Below, piece after piece: positions 1 through 5,833 of a DNA stretch of 8,900 bases (the stretch's first letter is position 1; each line of letters starts with the position of its first letter). The DNA comes from Actinobacteria bacterium UBA5976 (lineage in GTDB: Bacteria > Actinomycetota > Actinomycetes > S36-B12 > UBA5976): NCBI GenBank assembly GCA_002430405.1, contig DJBM01000052.1:47028-55927 (forward strand). Reading direction: 5' to 3'. Made by a program: the position numbers and the translations under genes. The notes under the pieces were generated by a model. The model was not told the origin of the DNA. It saw nothing but the letters and a program-made list of their open reading frames with translations, and made no database searches.

Positions 1-42
1 ATAAGGTCTATTTCATTACTTCTCCACCAATCAAACCCGCCC

Positions 43-86
43 AAAAACTTAAAAAGACCCCCTTTCGGGAGCCCTTCTAAGTTTTT
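43..86 (-). terminator. Rho-independent terminator of the UPF0182 gene, probably bidirectional
   Basis: On the minus strand, just after the UPF0182 stop codon, the sequence folds into a roughly 11-pair GC-rich stem with several G-T pairs, closed by a GAAA loop (CTCCC-GAAA-GGGGG core) and followed by a T-rich run. An outer pair of arms, AAAAACTTA at 43-51 and TAAGTTTTT at 78-86, is perfectly complementary and gives a T run in both directions. The element could therefore also stop a plus-strand transcript entering from the left. Positions 1-42 show no gene I can support. Confidence 0.8.
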
Positions 87-103
87 GATTCTTACCAACT
101 CCC

Positions 104-2989
104 CTATGGCGATGGAGATGGAACCGGCGTCGCTGCTGGAGTTGGAGTCACTTCTAAACTCTCCCCCGAGATCTTGGATCCAGCAGTTGTAGCGCGTTGT
201 AGCGCTTCCTTAAGGCGATCTTGCGCCAATCCGTAAGCTGCGAAGTCCCCAGCAGCAAGTGCGGCTACGCCATCGGAATAGGCCTTGTTAGCATCCAAAA
301 TAGCTTTGGCAAGATCCTGCGCTGGCGTTGATACTGGCGCCTCTGGGGCGCCAGGCTCAGTCGGCGTTTCAGGCAAAACCGTTTGACCAGTGAAAACCTT
401 AGCCAGGGCCGTTTCTAAGTCATCTTCAAAAGCAACCTTAGATCCAAAGGACACCAAGACTTTGCGCAAAAGCGGGTAACCCTCACCTTGGGCAGCGCGG
501 ATGTAAACCGGTTCGAAGTACAACAGCCCACCACCTACTGGCAATGACAGCAAGTTACCTAACTGCACGTCTGATCCGCCACTTCGCAATAGCGAAAGTT
601 GCTTTGAAACTTCTGGATCAGATTCGAAATTATTCTGTACCTGACGCGGTCCAGGGATCGTAGTATTTCGCGGCAGTTGTAAAACTCGAATCGTGCCATA
701 GTCATCCCCAGCATCAGCATTAACCGACATAAACGCAGCTAATGTCTGACGATTAGTCGGAGCAAAAGTTGAAGTTAAAGAGAACGATGGCGCTTCTTGA
801 TCTGGCATCTGAAGCGTCAAGAAGTACGGCGGTTGTGGCTGTCCCACTGTTGGCTTAGTTGGATCTTCTGGAACGATCCAGAAGTCCTGACCTGAATAAA
901 AAGCCTGTGGGTCAGTTACGTGATACCGAGACAGCACGTTGCGCTGAACCTTGAACATGTCCTCTGGGTACCGGATGTGCTCCAATACGCCAGCGGGAAT
1001 AGCCGACTTAGGTTGCACAACTCCAGGGAAGGCCTTACTCCAAGTCTGCAGAATTGGATCTGCTTCATCCCATGCGTAAATGGTCACAGTGCCGTCGTAA
1101 GCATCAACGGTTGCTTTAACTGCGTTACGAATGTAAGTGATGTTTCCAGCACTTAATGGTGAAGCAGTAAATTGACTATTCACTGAATCCGCAGTTGCAT
1201 CCCGTAACGAAATTCTCGCCGCGTATGGGTAATTGTTTGACGTTGTGTATCCATCGATGATCCATTGCACTTTGCCATCGATTATCGATGGATATGGATC
1301 TCCATCGAGTGTCAACCACGGCGCAACCTTAGACACACGTGTCATTGGATCGCGATCATAAAGAATCTTTGAATTTGTTCCAATTTGATTCGAAAGCAAG
1401 ATGTTTGGATCTTGATAATCAAGAGCAAATATTGTTCGCTGCAAGATGTTTCCAACAGGAACGCCACCTAAGCCGCTGTATGTGTTATTCGTTTGACCAT
1501 TGGCACTCTTGTCATCTGGGTAGTCCAGTTCAAGAGGTCCAGCCGATCCATCACTACCAACAATTGAATACTCTGGGGATTGCTCGCCAAAATAGACCCG
1601 TGGTTGTTCAATATCGAGCGTGCCTGACGGCGGGATGTTGCTTTCCGCAAAATCTGGTTCGCCATCACTTGCTGAAGTATTTTCATAAGCTGCAACTACA
1701 CCGTAGCCATGGGTGAAAACCATAGTGTCGTTAAACCAGTTGCGTTGATCAGCAGCCAAACCAGCTAAGTTCACTTCACGTACACCAACAACTAAGCCAC
1801 GCTTGATGCCATCAATCATGTAACGATCCACATCCAATGCATCTGGGAATGCATAGAAGCCACGAATCTGTTGTAACTGTCTAAAAGTCGGCGAAATTAT
1901 TGCTGGGTCAAGTAACCGGATGTTTCCTAAAGTTCCCGCATCTTCTGCTAACGATGCGAGTGAGGGATTATCAATCGCTGCATAATCAGAGAATTGCACA
2001 TCATTTAAACCATATGCGGTTCTTGTCGCATCAATGTTCTTCTGAATGTAAGGAGCTTCGCGCTGCAATTCCGAAGGCTTAACCTGAAATTGCTGAACGA
2101 AAGTTGGATATAGGCCACCAATGACAAAGGAGGCGCCTAGCATCGCACCAAATGCAATAAACGGAAGTGACCAGCCCTTGCGGAAAATTGAAACGAAAAA
2201 CAGTATGGCGGTTGCTAATGCAATGTAGGTAAGAATTGTTTTTGCGGGTACGACTGCACTTACATCTGTGTACTTTAACCCAGTAATTAACATGTCTGAC
2301 TTAGTTGCTAATACATACTTATCAATTGAGTAGGCGCCAGCTTTAAGCAGAGCCAAAGTTCCTAAGAAAAACATTAGGTGGCGGCGCGCAGAATCTGTTG
2401 ATTGCGAGAGGCTCAATTTTAAGCCGCCATAGACATAATGAACGGCGATGTTGATTATCAGCGAGATTATCAAAATCGTAAAACCAAATCCTAGGAAAAA
2501 TCTTAGGAACGGTAATTCAAAAGCGTAGAACGAAATATCTTTTCCAAATTGCGGATCCACTTGTCCGAACAAAGTTGAATTCTTCCAAAGTAAATATGTT
2601 TTCCATTGGCTTGCTGCCGAAATTCCAGTTAGCACACCGAAAGCGAGCGGGCCAACAATAAACACCAGGCGTCGAAATGGGTCTAAGCTTTCACGATACT
2701 TCGCCAGCGCGAATTCCTCTGGGGTTGCTGGCAGATTTAGTGGGCGAGCGCGGTAGGCCAAAGTGGCAGCGCCCCACAAACTCAAAGCGGTAAGCACTGT
2801 GAACGCCAGGAACAAAGTGGCCTTAATCACCAGCTGCTGGGTGTACACATCTGTTCGGCCAACGGAACTAAACCATTGCCAATCGGTGTAGTAACCAGCG
2901 AAAGTTGAGAAGGCTACAAATAGGGCCGCAAGGACCGCAAAAGTTGTACCCAGTGGACTACGACGAGGACGTTCCTGATTTATGCTCAC
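104..2989 (-). CDS. UPF0182 family integral membrane protein
   Basis: A 961-residue membrane protein of the UPF0182 family, which is widespread in Actinobacteria and has no settled function. Seven hydrophobic segments are visible in the N-terminal third, at about residues 14-34, 52-78, 107-125, 160-186, 205-225, 251-270 and 275-297. A large soluble domain of about 600 residues follows, probably outside the cell. The tract YYTDWQWFSSVG (33-44) after the first helix is typical of the family. The last 15 or so residues are rich in Pro, Thr and Ser, and the region near 870-890 is also Pro/Glu-rich. The start is GTG at 2989; AAGG lies seven bases upstream, so GTG fits well. Length is close to the usual 900-1000 residues and the gene looks intact. 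A terminator follows directly. The divergent neighbour is a PPA1377-like protein, a common arrangement. Family assignment is secure; function is unknown. Confidence 0.93.
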   Translation of the reverse strand: MSINQERPRRSPLGTTFAVLAALFVAFSTFAGYYTDWQWFSSVGRTDVYTQQLVIKATLFLAFTVLTALSLWGAATLAYRARPLNLPATPEEFALAKYRESLDPFRRLVFIVGPLAFGVLTGISAASQWKTYLLWKNSTLFGQVDPQFGKDISFYAFELPFLRFFLGFGFTILIISLIINIAVHYVYGGLKLSLSQSTDSARRHLMFFLGTLALLKAGAYSIDKYVLATKSDMLITGLKYTDVSAVVPAKTILTYIALATAILFFVSIFRKGWSLPFIAFGAMLGASFVIGGLYPTFVQQFQVKPSELQREAPYIQKNIDATRTAYGLNDVQFSDYAAIDNPSLASLAEDAGTLGNIRLLDPAIISPTFRQLQQIRGFYAFPDALDVDRYMIDGIKRGLVVGVREVNLAGLAADQRNWFNDTMVFTHGYGVVAAYENTSASDGEPDFAESNIPPSGTLDIEQPRVYFGEQSPEYSIVGSDGSAGPLELDYPDDKSANGQTNNTYSGLGGVPVGNILQRTIFALDYQDPNILLSNQIGTNSKILYDRDPMTRVSKVAPWLTLDGDPYPSIIDGKVQWIIDGYTTSNNYPYAARISLRDATADSVNSQFTASPLSAGNITYIRNAVKATVDAYDGTVTIYAWDEADPILQTWSKAFPGVVQPKSAIPAGVLEHIRYPEDMFKVQRNVLSRYHVTDPQAFYSGQDFWIVPEDPTKPTVGQPQPPYFLTLQMPDQEAPSFSLTSTFAPTNRQTLAAFMSVNADAGDDYGTIRVLQLPRNTTIPGPRQVQNNFESDPEVSKQLSLLRSGGSDVQLGNLLSLPVGGGLLYFEPVYIRAAQGEGYPLLRKVLVSFGSKVAFEDDLETALAKVFTGQTVLPETPTEPGAPEAPVSTPAQDLAKAILDANKAYSDGVAALAAGDFAAYGLAQDRLKEALQRATTAGSKISGESLEVTPTPAATPVPSPSP

Positions 2990-3057
2990 TCAAATACCTT
3001 ACGTTGAAATTCCTGACGTTGTCATACCAGCCCAACGACTTACGAAAGACTTACCCT
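2990..3057. promoter_or_regulatory. Divergent intergenic region with promoters for UPF0182 and PPA1377-like genes
   Basis: These 68 bases separate two divergent start codons, so both promoters should lie here. The minus side carries the AAGG ribosome binding site of the UPF0182 gene. On the plus side TTGAAA (3004-3009) and TTGTCA (3019-3024) are candidate -35 boxes, but I see no matching good -10 box. The exact promoters are not resolved. Confidence 0.4.
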
Positions 3058-3573
3058 ATGAATTTTGCCTCAAACCTCGAAGCGCTAGTTCGAGAAGTTG
3101 AAGATCACGTTGCCAGCGCTGGCTGGGATCAGCCCGTGCGACTTTTTGCCCTAGTTCCAACCGCCAGCCTGTTGGAGACCAATCCACAAGTTGCTGCTGA
3201 GCTCGGCCTTAGCGCGCACCTGCCAATGACTTCAGTTGAGCAAGAAATTACCGACACTTTGGAGTTGGACGAATTGTTGGCAACAATTGCTTGGCCAGCG
3301 GAAGTTGTTGGCGCCCTAGTTGCACTTGAGCGAATTGTGCTCCCACCTTCGGCCCAATCGGATTTGCCAGGTGAGAATGAGAGCGAGCTTGTGCAAGTCG
3401 CAGCAAATCATCCTGATCGAAGAGACGTGCGAATCGTGAGCGCTGTCCTGCGATCGGGTGAAAACTTAAATGCGCTCCGACACCGAACTCATGATTCGGC
3501 GGATGCAGTTGCCGTTTCATCAGATCTAGTAACTCGACTTAACGATGCTTTAGCTGCCACGTTTGCTGAGTAA
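3058..3573 (+). CDS. PPA1377-family protein (uncharacterised actinobacterial protein)
   Basis: A soluble protein of 171 residues beginning MNFASNLEALV. It resembles the uncharacterised PPA1377 family that often sits divergently beside UPF0182 genes in Actinobacteria. Recognisable stretches are the N-terminal amphipathic helix, the GWDQPVRLFALVPT segment (about 23-36), WPAEVVGALVALERIVLPP (about 82-100) and HPDRRDVRIVSAVLRSG near 122-138, which reads like a core strand. No catalytic motif or membrane segment is visible. The reading frame is open back to 2905, but that extension would run antisense through the start of the UPF0182 gene, so I chose ATG 3058, which matches where family proteins begin. 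The ribosome binding site is weak (only a purine run, GAAAG, ahead of ATG). The gene converges on the repressor gene with 15 bases between stop codons and no obvious terminator. The family match is from memory of its sequence style; function is unknown. Confidence 0.8.
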   Translation: MNFASNLEALVREVEDHVASAGWDQPVRLFALVPTASLLETNPQVAAELGLSAHLPMTSVEQEITDTLELDELLATIAWPAEVVGALVALERIVLPPSAQSDLPGENESELVQVAANHPDRRDVRIVSAVLRSGENLNALRHRTHDSADAVAVSSDLVTRLNDALAATFAE

Positions 3574-3588
3574 GTGCTTGAGTGTTTG

Positions 3589-3894
3589 CTAGGCCATAGT
3601 TAGAAATAGCTTTTGCAATTGTTCGGAAACTTCATCTGCGTTTTTCTTTCCATCGGTAAGACATTCGCGAAGTCCCGCTGCAATCAAACTGAAAGCGGCT
3701 TTGTCGATGGCTTTTGAAACGGCTGCCAGTTGATTAACAATGTCTTCACAAGGTCTACCGTCTTCAACCATCCGCAGGATTCCACCAATTTGACCTTCAG
3801 CACGTCGCACTCGTTTAGCAAAATCATCGAGCGCTGCTGCATCCTGTACAACATGAATTTGTTTTTTAGCAGGACTCATGCTTGCTTTACTCAT
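3589..3894 (-). CDS. cstR: CsoR/FrmR-family repressor, likely persulfide-sensing CstR type
   Basis: A 101-residue all-helical DNA-binding repressor of the CsoR/FrmR (DUF156) family. The family core is clear: RRAEGQIGGILRMVEDGRPCEDI at about residues 30-52. Counted against the Mycobacterium tuberculosis CsoR copper site (Cys36, His61, Cys65; constant offset of 13), this protein has Cys49, Gly74 and Cys78. Both cysteines are present but the His copper ligand is missing. The 29-residue Cys-Cys spacing equals that of Staphylococcus aureus CstR (Cys31, Cys60), which senses per- and polysulfides by forming di- or trisulfide bridges. The surroundings, with four rhodanese proteins, a persulfide-dioxygenase-like fusion and a TauE exporter, support the sulfur role. 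It is the last gene of the minus-strand operon; its ATG overlaps the stop of the upstream rhodanese as ATGA, so translation is probably coupled. An ATG at codon 6 is a less likely start. It probably represses its own operon through the operator at 5772-5787. A copper or formaldehyde sensor is the less likely alternative. Confidence 0.88.
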   Translation of the reverse strand: MSKASMSPAKKQIHVVQDAAALDDFAKRVRRAEGQIGGILRMVEDGRPCEDIVNQLAAVSKAIDKAAFSLIAAGLRECLTDGKKNADEVSEQLQKLFLTMA

Positions 3895-4202
3895 GCTTGC
3901 TCTCCCATGTTTAACGGTGTGCCCATCATTCTTAATTCGCCTGTGCCACCCGCAATATTTACGACATCAAAGCCTTGTTGCTCTAGATATGAGCAAGCTT
4001 GGGCGGATCGACCGCCAGCCTCACAAATTATATATTGGGTTGCGGCCTTATCAAGTTCGCTAAATCGGAGAGGAACGAGTGACAACGGAATATTTATCGC
4101 GCCAGCAATGTGTCCGCCGACATATTCATCTGGTTCTCTTACGTCTACTACCGATACGGTTCGGTAAATTGTCATCAATTCAAGTGCTGTAATTTCTTTC
4201 AT
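3891..4202 (-). CDS. Single-domain rhodanese (cytoplasmic sulfurtransferase)
   Basis: A 103-residue single rhodanese domain with no signal peptide, so it should act in the cytoplasm. Family landmarks are VVDVREPDEYVGGHIAGAINIPL (18-40), the active-site loop CEAGGRS starting at catalytic Cys60, and the closing GGTGE segment near 85-89. Rhodaneses carry sulfur as a cysteine persulfide and pass it between small thiols and proteins. The loop has Glu directly after the Cys, unlike the CRS loops of the other two single-domain copies here, which hints at a different sulfur donor or acceptor. The gene follows thioredoxin by 27 bases and overlaps the repressor gene by four bases. A modest ribosome binding site (GGACAG) precedes ATG 4202. 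Specific substrate unknown. Confidence 0.9.
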   Translation of the reverse strand: MKEITALELMTIYRTVSVVDVREPDEYVGGHIAGAINIPLSLVPLRFSELDKAATQYIICEAGGRSAQACSYLEQQGFDVVNIAGGTGELRMMGTPLNMGEQA

Positions 4203-4229
4203 GACTGTCCAATCTGTCGTTGCTCGAGT

Positions 4230-4607
4230 TTAAGCGGTTGTGGTTTGTGAAACTTGCTTTGCGATCTCGGCGCGAACTTCGTCCATGTCTAAGGCTTCAA
4301 CCGAATCAAGCAATTCATTGAATGCTGGGGCAGGCAAAGCTCCGGGTTGGCTAAATACCAAGACCCCATCACGGAAAGCCATCAAAGTTGGAATTGAGGT
4401 GATGTTTGCAGCAGCGGCGATCTCGCGCTGTGCCTCAGTATCAACTTTGCCGAACTTGATGTGTCCGCGTTCATTCGAAGCCGCCTCAAAAACTGGCCCA
4501 AACATTCGGCAAGGGCCACACCACTCTGCCCAAAAATCGACAAGCACGATGCCTGATCCCGTGACATTTGATTCAAAATTTTCATTAGTTAATTCAATAG
4601 TTGCCAT
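4230..4607 (-). CDS. Thioredoxin
   Basis: A 125-residue classical thioredoxin. The active site is WCGPC with the redox pair Cys30 and Cys33 (FWAEWCGPCRMFGPVF). The conserved KVDTEAQREIAAAANITSIPTLMAFRDG region follows, with cis-Pro at 73. There is no signal peptide, so it acts in the cytoplasm. It would reduce disulfides and also release sulfide from protein or small-molecule persulfides, a known activity of thioredoxins and a natural partner function for rhodaneses. The frame is open to an ATG at 4634, but that would overlap the upstream membrane-protein gene. ATG 4607 has AGGGA seven bases upstream and gives the standard thioredoxin N terminus MATIELTNENF, so I chose it. The C-terminal tail after about residue 105 (DMDEVRAEIAKQVSQTTTA) is slightly longer than in the minimal fold. 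Third of three adjacent thiol-type genes in the operon. Confidence 0.94.
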   Translation of the reverse strand: MATIELTNENFESNVTGSGIVLVDFWAEWCGPCRMFGPVFEAASNERGHIKFGKVDTEAQREIAAAANITSIPTLMAFRDGVLVFSQPGALPAPAFNELLDSVEALDMDEVRAEIAKQVSQTTTA

Positions 4608-4614
4608 TGTGATT

Positions 4615-4619
4615 TCCCT
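4615..4619 (-). promoter_or_regulatory. Ribosome binding site deciding the thioredoxin start
   Basis: AGGGA on the minus strand lies seven bases before ATG 4607 and overlaps the TAG stop codon of the upstream membrane-protein gene (4618-4620). This supports the 125-residue start over the in-frame ATG at 4634 and suggests translational coupling. Confidence 0.7.
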
Positions 4620-5124
4620 ATCGCTGTATTTCATCTAGTTGATGTTGTTCTGTAACTTTTCTTGGTTTTGGCAATGCGCATTGAGATTCATTTACTAATC
4701 GCTTGCGAAGTGCGTACATCAAAAGCAAAAGCCCTGCTGCTCCGATGTAAGGCTGGACCGGAGCGAAATATTGCATCGCCCCTGTATAACCCAGTGCGAT
4801 AAGTGCCAACTTGTTGCAGACCGGACAGCCAACGGCCAAGTATGCGAGGAAGCCGCCGATTGAACCCACCTTTGCGGAATTCTCGTCCGCGATTACTGCA
4901 TCCATTCGCACGTATGTCGCGAACAACATTCCTGACAGCACCGATGTCGTGATGAGTACTGGCATCGACCACGACGTAACGCCTACGGCTCTACCGAAAA
5001 CTGGATTGGCAATTACTGCAGTTGGGAGTCCAATCAAAAAGAATGTTGCTACCGCCACAGCAATTGCTGCGACCCACCTTTTAGCGGGCCAAAGCATCAC
5101 TGCGGTTAAGCAAGTTTGATTCAT
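4618..5124 (-). CDS. Four-helix membrane protein with intramembrane CPVC motif, function unknown
   Basis: A 168-residue membrane protein I cannot assign to a named family. Four hydrophobic segments are visible, at about 17-39, 53-72, 88-112 and 119-139, followed by a basic, polar tail of about 28 residues that is probably cytoplasmic. Inside or at the end of the third helix lies GCPVCNK (99-105), a CxxC pair (Cys100, Cys103) with Pro at its second position, the arrangement of thiol-disulfide or sulfur-relay sites. Cys5 and Cys148 lie outside the helices. Its ATG overlaps the TAA stop of the miniprotein gene by one base (TAATG), and the thioredoxin gene starts ten bases after its stop, so all three are probably made together. 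Inferred role: passing electrons or sulfur across the membrane between cytoplasmic thioredoxin and the outward-facing rhodanese lipoprotein. That role is a hypothesis from context only. ATG at codon 10 is an alternative start. Confidence 0.8.
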   Translation of the reverse strand: MNQTCLTAVMLWPAKRWVAAIAVAVATFFLIGLPTAVIANPVFGRAVGVTSWSMPVLITTSVLSGMLFATYVRMDAVIADENSAKVGSIGGFLAYLAVGCPVCNKLALIALGYTGAMQYFAPVQPYIGAAGLLLLMYALRKRLVNESQCALPKPRKVTEQHQLDEIQR

Positions 5125-5300
5125 TAGCGTCCGAATATCTTTGCAAGAAACGATGACTTTTCACCTGAGGCTTGCTTCTTCATTGCTGCGCAAACGCATC
5201 GATTGCTCTTTGGTACGCCAGCAAAAACTTGATCTAAGTGCTGACCACAACCGCTGTAAGTAACCTTGCCGCACTTTCGACAATTAACTCGACTACACAT
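5124..5300 (-). CDS. 58-residue Cys-rich zinc-ribbon-like miniprotein
   Basis: A small gene of 58 codons plus TAA. The product begins MCSRVNCRKCGK and ends FLAKIFGR. It has six cysteines (2, 7, 10, 18, 35, 37) and one His (21), arranged as CxxC, then GCGQH, then CVC, which suggests a small zinc-binding knuckle or a thiol-rich sulfur carrier. The segment GCGQHLDQVFAGVPKSNRCVC (17-37) recalls small uncharacterised actinobacterial proteins with the same spacing, though I recognise the pattern only loosely. A good ribosome binding site (AAGGAAAT) precedes ATG 5300 with correct spacing. The gene lies 39 bases after the lipoprotein stop and shares one base with the next start (TAATG), which argues strongly that it is translated. 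The C-terminal 20 residues are basic and polar. No function is known to me. Confidence 0.8.
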   Translation of the reverse strand: MCSRVNCRKCGKVTYSGCGQHLDQVFAGVPKSNRCVCAAMKKQASGEKSSFLAKIFGR

Positions 5301-5339
5301 TTGATTTCCTTCTCTCTCGACTAATTTGAATTCGTATCT

Positions 5340-5735
5340 TTACTTGACAACTGGACGGCCAGCAGTTTCCCAATCGATAATTCCACCTTGCAGGTCATAC
5401 ATATCTGTGAACCCAAGATCTGCCATTTCTTTGGTAGCCACGGCAGAACGATTTGCGCTCCGGCAATAAACCGCAACGGTGGCATCTTTTTCAAGCTTTG
5501 AAACTTCACTCGCGAAATCAGGACCAGCAATGTTTATGTTTATTGCGTTTGCGATGTGTCCAGCATTGAATTCTTCTGGTGTGCGAACATCCAGAATGAT
5601 CACACCAGGCTGGGCAATAACTTCACTAAATTTAACAGGGTCTACTTTCTTGATGGCTTCGTTGGTGCTTGAGCATCCTGTCAACATAGCGATAGCTGAA
5701 ATGGCCGCTACTGTCAGCGTTGTTACTTTTTTCAT
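5340..5735 (-). CDS. Rhodanese-domain lipoprotein (extracytoplasmic sulfurtransferase)
   Basis: A 131-residue exported rhodanese. The N terminus is a lipoprotein signal: basic MKK, a hydrophobic core, then lipobox LTGC with Cys21 as the lipidated residue, followed by a short SSTNEA linker. The mature part is one rhodanese domain: VIILDVRTPEEFNAGHIANAININ (45-68), active-site loop CRSANRS beginning at Cys91, and the closing LQGGIIDWETAGRPVV. The catalytic Cys is intact. The protein should sit on the outer face of the cytoplasmic membrane and handle persulfide or thiosulfate sulfur there. It is the first gene of the minus-strand operon, and its 5' region holds the CstR-type operator at 5772-5787. 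AGAGGA precedes ATG 5735 at good spacing. It may work with the CPVC membrane protein two genes downstream; that link is inferred. Confidence 0.92.
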   Translation of the reverse strand: MKKVTTLTVAAISAIAMLTGCSSTNEAIKKVDPVKFSEVIAQPGVIILDVRTPEEFNAGHIANAININIAGPDFASEVSKLEKDATVAVYCRSANRSAVATKEMADLGFTDMYDLQGGIIDWETAGRPVVK

Positions 5736-5763
5736 TTGTGTTCCTCTTATCTGCTTTTAACAG

Positions 5764-5798
5764 ACTATAACATACCCCTAGGGGTATACTTAAATCAA
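5764..5798 (-). promoter_or_regulatory. Likely promoter of the rhodanese-thioredoxin-repressor operon
   Basis: Two overlapping minus-strand box pairs fit. One is TTAAGT (5788-5793) with TATAGT (5764-5769) at 18-base spacing. The other is TTGATT (5793-5798) with TATGTT (5769-5774), also at 18. In both, the palindromic operator fills or overlaps the spacer, so a bound repressor would block RNA polymerase. Which pair is used cannot be settled by eye. Confidence 0.5.
5772..5787. promoter_or_regulatory. CsoR/CstR-type operator, perfect 16-bp palindrome
   Basis: ATACCCCTAGGGGTAT is a perfect palindrome with the C-tract/G-tract design flanked by ATA/TAT that is known for CsoR-family operators, including those of CstR. 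It lies between the divergent rhodanese-lipoprotein and methyltransferase genes and overlaps likely promoter elements for both; TATACT at 5785-5790 is a plus-strand -10 candidate. It is the expected binding site of the repressor encoded at 3589-3894. Confidence 0.85.
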
Positions 5799-5803
5799 CT
5801 GGA

Positions 5804-5816
5804 ATTGCCAGGCAAT
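5804..5816. repeat. Small inverted repeat ATTGCC-A-GGCAAT
   Basis: A perfect 6-bp inverted repeat with a single central base, lying between the operator and the methyltransferase start. It does not resemble the CstR-type operator. It could be a second regulator site or chance; with a one-base centre it is unlikely to form an RNA hairpin. Confidence 0.4.
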
Positions 5817-5821
5817 AATTC

Positions 5822-5827
5822 TTGGAG
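5822..5827 (+). promoter_or_regulatory. Ribosome binding site deciding the methyltransferase start
   Basis: TTGGAG with GGAG at 5824-5827 lies six bases before TTG 5834. The first TTG in frame (5822) would be inside this site, so translation most likely starts at TTG 5834. Confidence 0.65.
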
Positions 5828-5833
5828 ACTATT

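Noticed and set aside
1339..1716. Plus-strand open frame of 125 codons inside the UPF0182 gene
   Set aside because: Antisense to a well-supported gene, rich in Cys, His and Gln with no domain pattern; a typical shadow frame.
2905..3057. Upstream in-frame extension of the PPA1377-like gene to ATG 2905
   Set aside because: It would run antisense across the start of the UPF0182 gene, and the extra 51 residues do not look like a natural protein start; ATG 3058 fits the family.
3574..3588. Terminator between the convergent PPA1377-like and repressor genes
   Set aside because: The 15-base gap and its flanks show no GC-rich stem followed by a T run.
3589..3894. Copper-sensing CsoR as the function of the repressor
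   Set aside because: The His copper ligand position is Gly and no copper chaperone or P-type ATPase gene is nearby; the context is sulfur metabolism.
3730..4167. Plus-strand open frame of 145 codons opposite the repressor and rhodanese genes
   Set aside because: It is antisense to two clearly recognised genes, and its product has no recognisable domain and an unnatural composition.
4608..4634. Nine-residue N-terminal extension of thioredoxin
   Set aside because: It overlaps the membrane-protein gene, while ATG 4607 has a proper ribosome binding site and gives the standard thioredoxin N terminus.
4240..4638. Plus-strand open frame of 132 codons opposite thioredoxin
   Set aside because: Exact antisense shadow of the thioredoxin gene with no ribosome binding site of note and no domain.
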